Shown here one piece after another: positions 61,249-64,000 of a stretch of DNA of 64,000 nt (position 1 is its first letter; each line of letters starts with the position of its first letter). Position numbers and translations under genes: made by a program. This DNA is from Bagarius yarrelli (Eukaryota; Chordata; Actinopteri; Siluriformes; Sisoridae). Under the pieces are notes generated by a model. That model was not told the DNA's origin. It made no database searches and saw nothing but the letters and a program-made list of their open reading frames with translations. The stretch lies in contig VCAZ01000006.1 in assembly GCA_005784505.1 (NCBI GenBank), positions 10,362,724 to 10,426,723 of the forward strand, read 5' to 3'.

Positions 61249-61439
61249 AAAACTCCTTTAGGTTCCTGTGGGCATGCACATTGCCTATTCTACAGGTTGT
61301 AGAGCAGAAAATGACTGGGTCACGGTGAGAGCTGAAAGTCCACAAAGAGTTCAGTTTACAGTCGACTTTCAATACACAGCAGGGAAAATGCACAGCAGAG
61401 GAGGAGTGATGATAAAGGAAGATTAGAGCCATCAGCAGG

Positions 61440-61537
61440 TCAGATAGTGAGCAGAGCAAGAAGAGACACTAACCAGAAGTAAGAAGGCCAATGTTTGAAA
61501 GCAGAAGATCTGTTTTCCTCAAAGTATGCTACTTGAG
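61440..61537 (-). CDS. crtac1: crtac1 last coding exon (hydrophobic tail)
   Basis: Acceptor TTGCCTGCAG, phase 1, ending in TGA at 61442-61440. It encodes AQVAYFEENRSSAFKHW then PSYFWLVSLLALLTI at the very end. The AQVA start matches the shorter human isoform (CRTAC1-B type) and not the threonine-rich tail of the long isoform. The final hydrophobic run after small residues (RSSA) looks like a GPI-anchor signal or a tail anchor. Confidence 0.88.
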
Positions 61538-62552
61538 CTGCAGGCAAAAATCACAGAAAGACCTCACACTTATTCCACACTTCATGACATTTTAGTGAAA
61601 ATAAAAATGTAAGACAGAACAGAAAAAGAGAAAAAAAAGAAAGGAAAAAATTAATGTTTTAACGCAGCGATAGAAAAGTCCATCATGGAAAAGCTGTAGG
61701 CTGTCATATTTGGCCATAAAACATGCATCAACCTTTGCTTTAAAAATTATGCAGTTCATGAAATCTTAAAGCAGCATGACAGTTGGAAAGCCTCATGACA
61801 GTTCTTTCCTTTATTAATCCCTAGTCAGCAGTTTCTTACTCACCCACACAGGCTGATCCTTCATCATTAGTCTCATAGCCCTGGTTACACTTCTTCTTTG
61901 AACGGCATTTGAAGCTCCCATATGTATTGGTACAGACAGGGCGCTCACGAGGACATACAGAGGGAAACTGTGTACACTCATCCTGATCTAGAAATGAGAA
62001 GAGAGTGGGATAAAGAATTGCATATGAAGATTTTCCAACAGTCAAATGACAGATGAAATACAGTTTGTGGGGTCAAGGTGACACTGAACAACAATATGTA
62101 AGGACTATAAAGCCTACCAGTGCATCGGCCATGTTCACTGACAAAAAATCCATGTCCACACTGTAAAAAAAAAAAAAAGTCTGTCTGATCAGTATGAATT
62201 CATATAGCTGAAAGTCACAAAAGATGAAATAAAGAGAGAAAACAAAAAATGTTTTGGTCTAGGAAGATCCACAATAATTTAAATAAAAGTATGTGATTTT
62301 TAAAAAAAGATCATGTACATTGCTACATCTTAAAAATACACACAGGTATTTATAATAGAAGACTTAATTTAAAAAGTCATAAGAGACAATGCACTGCTCA
62401 CACCTCAATCTCAACTGCTGGGGTCGTCTCCTCTTCCTCAGATGTTGGATAGTTGATCTCCATAACTGTGTTCAGGTCACTGAGCTCCAATGGTTTGGCC
62501 AAGGAGCGTCCATCTGGCCAGTACACCTCCACATTGGTGGCCACGTCTTTCC
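61440..62552 (-). CDS. crtac1: Cartilage acidic protein 1 gene, last four coding exons (partial)
   Basis: Exons 62552-62404, 62160-62118, 61987-61844 and 61537-61440 join in phase. Together they encode the end of the ASPIC/UnbV region (VEVYWPDGRS), an acidic linker (PTSEEEETTP), an EGF-like region (CGHGFFVSEHGRCTDQDEC and on to CNQGYETNDEGSACVG) and a final exon with a hydrophobic end. The order and spacing match the human CRTAC1 C-terminus as I know it. CRTAC1 is a secreted glycoprotein of cartilage and nervous tissue with FG-GAP/integrin-alpha-like repeats upstream; those exons lie beyond the right edge. It converges on golga7b, as in human. Whether this is crtac1a or crtac1b cannot be told here. 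Confidence 0.93.
61844..61987 (-). CDS. crtac1: crtac1 calcium-binding EGF exon
   Basis: 144 nt after acceptor TTTCTAG with the strong donor GTGAGT. It starts DQDEC, a cbEGF calcium motif, and runs through CPRERPVCTNTYGSFKC to GSACVG. Confidence 0.95.
62118..62160 (-). CDS. crtac1: crtac1 43-nt microexon
   Basis: Follows a pyrimidine tract with a run of 14 T and acceptor TTACAG; donor GTAGGC. It encodes CGHGFFVSEHGRCT, matching human CGQGFSQQENGHCM. Phase 0 in, phase 1 out, exactly joining its neighbours. Confidence 0.92.
62404..62552 (-). CDS. crtac1: crtac1 exon encoding the end of the ASPIC/UnbV region
   Basis: Acceptor CGCCAACAG, 149 nt, donor GTGTGA. It encodes KDVATNVEVYWPDGRS and, after a linker, NTVMEINYPTSEEEETTP, aligned with human VEVTWPDGKM...VLEILYP. 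The start is in phase 1 and the end in phase 0. Confidence 0.92.
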
Positions 62553-64000
62553 CTGTTGGCGAAGTACATGGCAGGGAAGCAAAAAGCCTCTCAGCACTTA
62601 GAGAACAGTCTGCCTTTGTAACCTCCCTTCTGAGTTAGGATACACAATGAATGATTTCTTCTCTTTAAGCACAGCTCTCAATGGAAAAATTCCACTCAGG
62701 AGAAAAGGCCTCCCAAGAAGCTCTTTGGCAAAAGCCAGGTTGAAACAGGCTTGGGTTTGGCACAGGGGTTGCAAGCTCTTAACAAATGCACAAAAATGTG
62801 CAGGGGGCTGCAGCTGTGTGCAGTATGGACTGAACTTGTCTGATTCGATACAATAAGTAAACATCTCATGACTAACAAGAAGCAAGACAGGATTATTAGA
62901 TTGGATGCTAGTAGTACAGTATGTCAGTCATCCAGGCCACCAAGATGCTCAACCACTGGACTAGCAACTGTGGCAAATCTGTGGTATACTATCCAAAATC
63001 CCAGAACACTATATATATGTTTTTGGCATTATAAGATCTTAAACCACCTATATGTAGATGGTGTCAACCCATCCAGATTCCCAGTGTACACCACCCACCT
63101 GCAACAACCAGGCCAGTTACTACAACATTTGGTATGTAAATGTCCAAGGCATGGTGATCACTGTACAGGCAAAGAAGGAGATTGCAGAAGTTCAAAGGGA
63201 CAGATATTGGAAGGGATGGGGAAGAGCTGGACTGTGAGCAGCTCCCGTTTCCTTCCATTCCTCTTTTTCGTCAGGCATGGAGAGATACTTCGTGTGCCTT
63301 GTCGGTTTTTAATTAAAACAACATTGCTTAGGTAAACAGATATGCAGGGGCTCCTACTTCTCCAGGTGTCTCTTAGTAAAACAAACAAAGGACATTTCAC
63401 TTGCTTATGATTTCTTCACAAGACATTGATCTGCATAAATATTTTAAACAAACTTCTTATGGGTAAAAAGTCATCACACTAAATGTAATGCCACTATTCA
63501 ATAATAAGTCCGCAAAAAAGCTTTTATGAAACAAAAATTTTAGTCAACAAAGAACGAATGAAGCAATAAACATGACTGAATTTTAGAGGTAATCTAATCT
63601 TTGGCTCTGTGGAAGCTGCAAACGGAATCTTGATGCCTAAAAATGAAGTGTTGTAGCAGCTATTCCAAAACCATGGTGTTAGAAGATGTTCAGATCTAAA
63701 GTAATCTGATGTGATTTACAGGCTTTTAGCTCTTGCTCCACACATCCATCCACCCTCCAGCCCTGAATATGCATGCATGGTTGTACCCACCACTGAGTAT
63801 GCACATATTTACAGACCCTCTGGGCGATCATTTGAGCCTTAAAAGGAGAGCATTTTTTTACTTTCACAGCATATTTAGAAAGTTTTGAGCTTCCAACTGG
63901 CTTTCTATCAATGCTACAAATCTGGATGAAGACTCCCTGATGAGTTGCTAAAGCCACGCTCGGCAGAGCATCTGTAACTGAACCATGGAGAGGGAACGCG
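62553..64000 (-). other. crtac1 intron, running off the right edge
   Basis: I looked on the minus strand for the preceding CRTAC1 exon (human DGGSGYLCEMEPVAHFGL region) and did not find it. The visible sequence shows no other exon. An open minus-strand frame of about 107 codons reaches the window end from 63679, with no recognised motif. Confidence 0.65.

Larger units (their letters stand above)
50460..61439. other. Intergenic region between the convergent golga7b and crtac1 3' ends
   Basis: About 11 kb with no exon seen. It should include both 3' UTRs. Named contents: (GT)n at 51.08 kb, a Tc1-like tip at 52.67 kb, SINE copies at 55.08, 56.68 and 60.66 kb, and a dispersed repeat at 56.98-57.34 kb. 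The rest is AT-rich and unremarkable. Confidence 0.65.

Noticed and set aside
63679..64000. Minus-strand frame open for about 107 codons to the window edge
   Set aside because: No CRTAC1 or other family motif, no splice sites giving a sensible exon, and odd composition; most likely chance, though the edge hides part of it.

Overview
This window is nuclear DNA from a bony fish, AT-rich and full of repeats. Its genes have short coding exons separated by long introns with GT-AG splice sites. The repeats are of teleost type: Tc1/mariner elements with IR/DR ends, tRNA-headed SINEs, PIF/Harbinger and hAT MITEs, a solo LTR and long microsatellites. An otophysan such as a catfish is plausible from the repeats, but the sequence does not prove it.

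Three protein genes are supported, all by exons I translated and joined in phase. (1) sfrp5, minus strand, three coding exons between 19364 and 11588, complete at 312 residues: a secreted Wnt antagonist with a ten-cysteine frizzled domain and an NTR domain. (2) golga7b, plus strand, five coding exons between 38085 and 50459, complete at 158 residues: an Erf4-family partner of DHHC palmitoyltransferases. (3) The 3' end of crtac1, minus strand, four coding exons between 62552 and 61440: the end of the ASPIC/UnbV region, an EGF-like region and a short hydrophobic tail. The gene runs off the right edge. From memory of the human genome, SFRP5 (-), GOLGA7B (+) and CRTAC1 (-) have the same order and orientation on chromosome 10q24, so this is a conserved block.

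Layout: 1-11.6 kb lies downstream of sfrp5 and holds decayed repeats. 11.6-19.4 kb is sfrp5. 19.4-38.1 kb is the shared upstream region of the divergent sfrp5 and golga7b, with a PIF/Harbinger MITE, a SINE, a solo LTR and decayed DNA transposons. 38.1-50.5 kb is golga7b; its intron 1 carries a full-length Tc1 element and its intron 3 an hAT-like element with a nested hairpin. 50.5-61.4 kb lies between the convergent golga7b and crtac1 3' ends and holds SINE copies. 61.4-64 kb is the crtac1 3' end.

The genes are linked by position and do not form a pathway. I found no CRISPR array, operon or obviously new multi-gene system. The most unusual features are an unbroken Tc1 transposase frame whose third catalytic acidic residue is a lysine, a crtac1 last exon encoding a GPI- or membrane-type tail, and CA repeats hard against both splice sites of sfrp5 intron 2.
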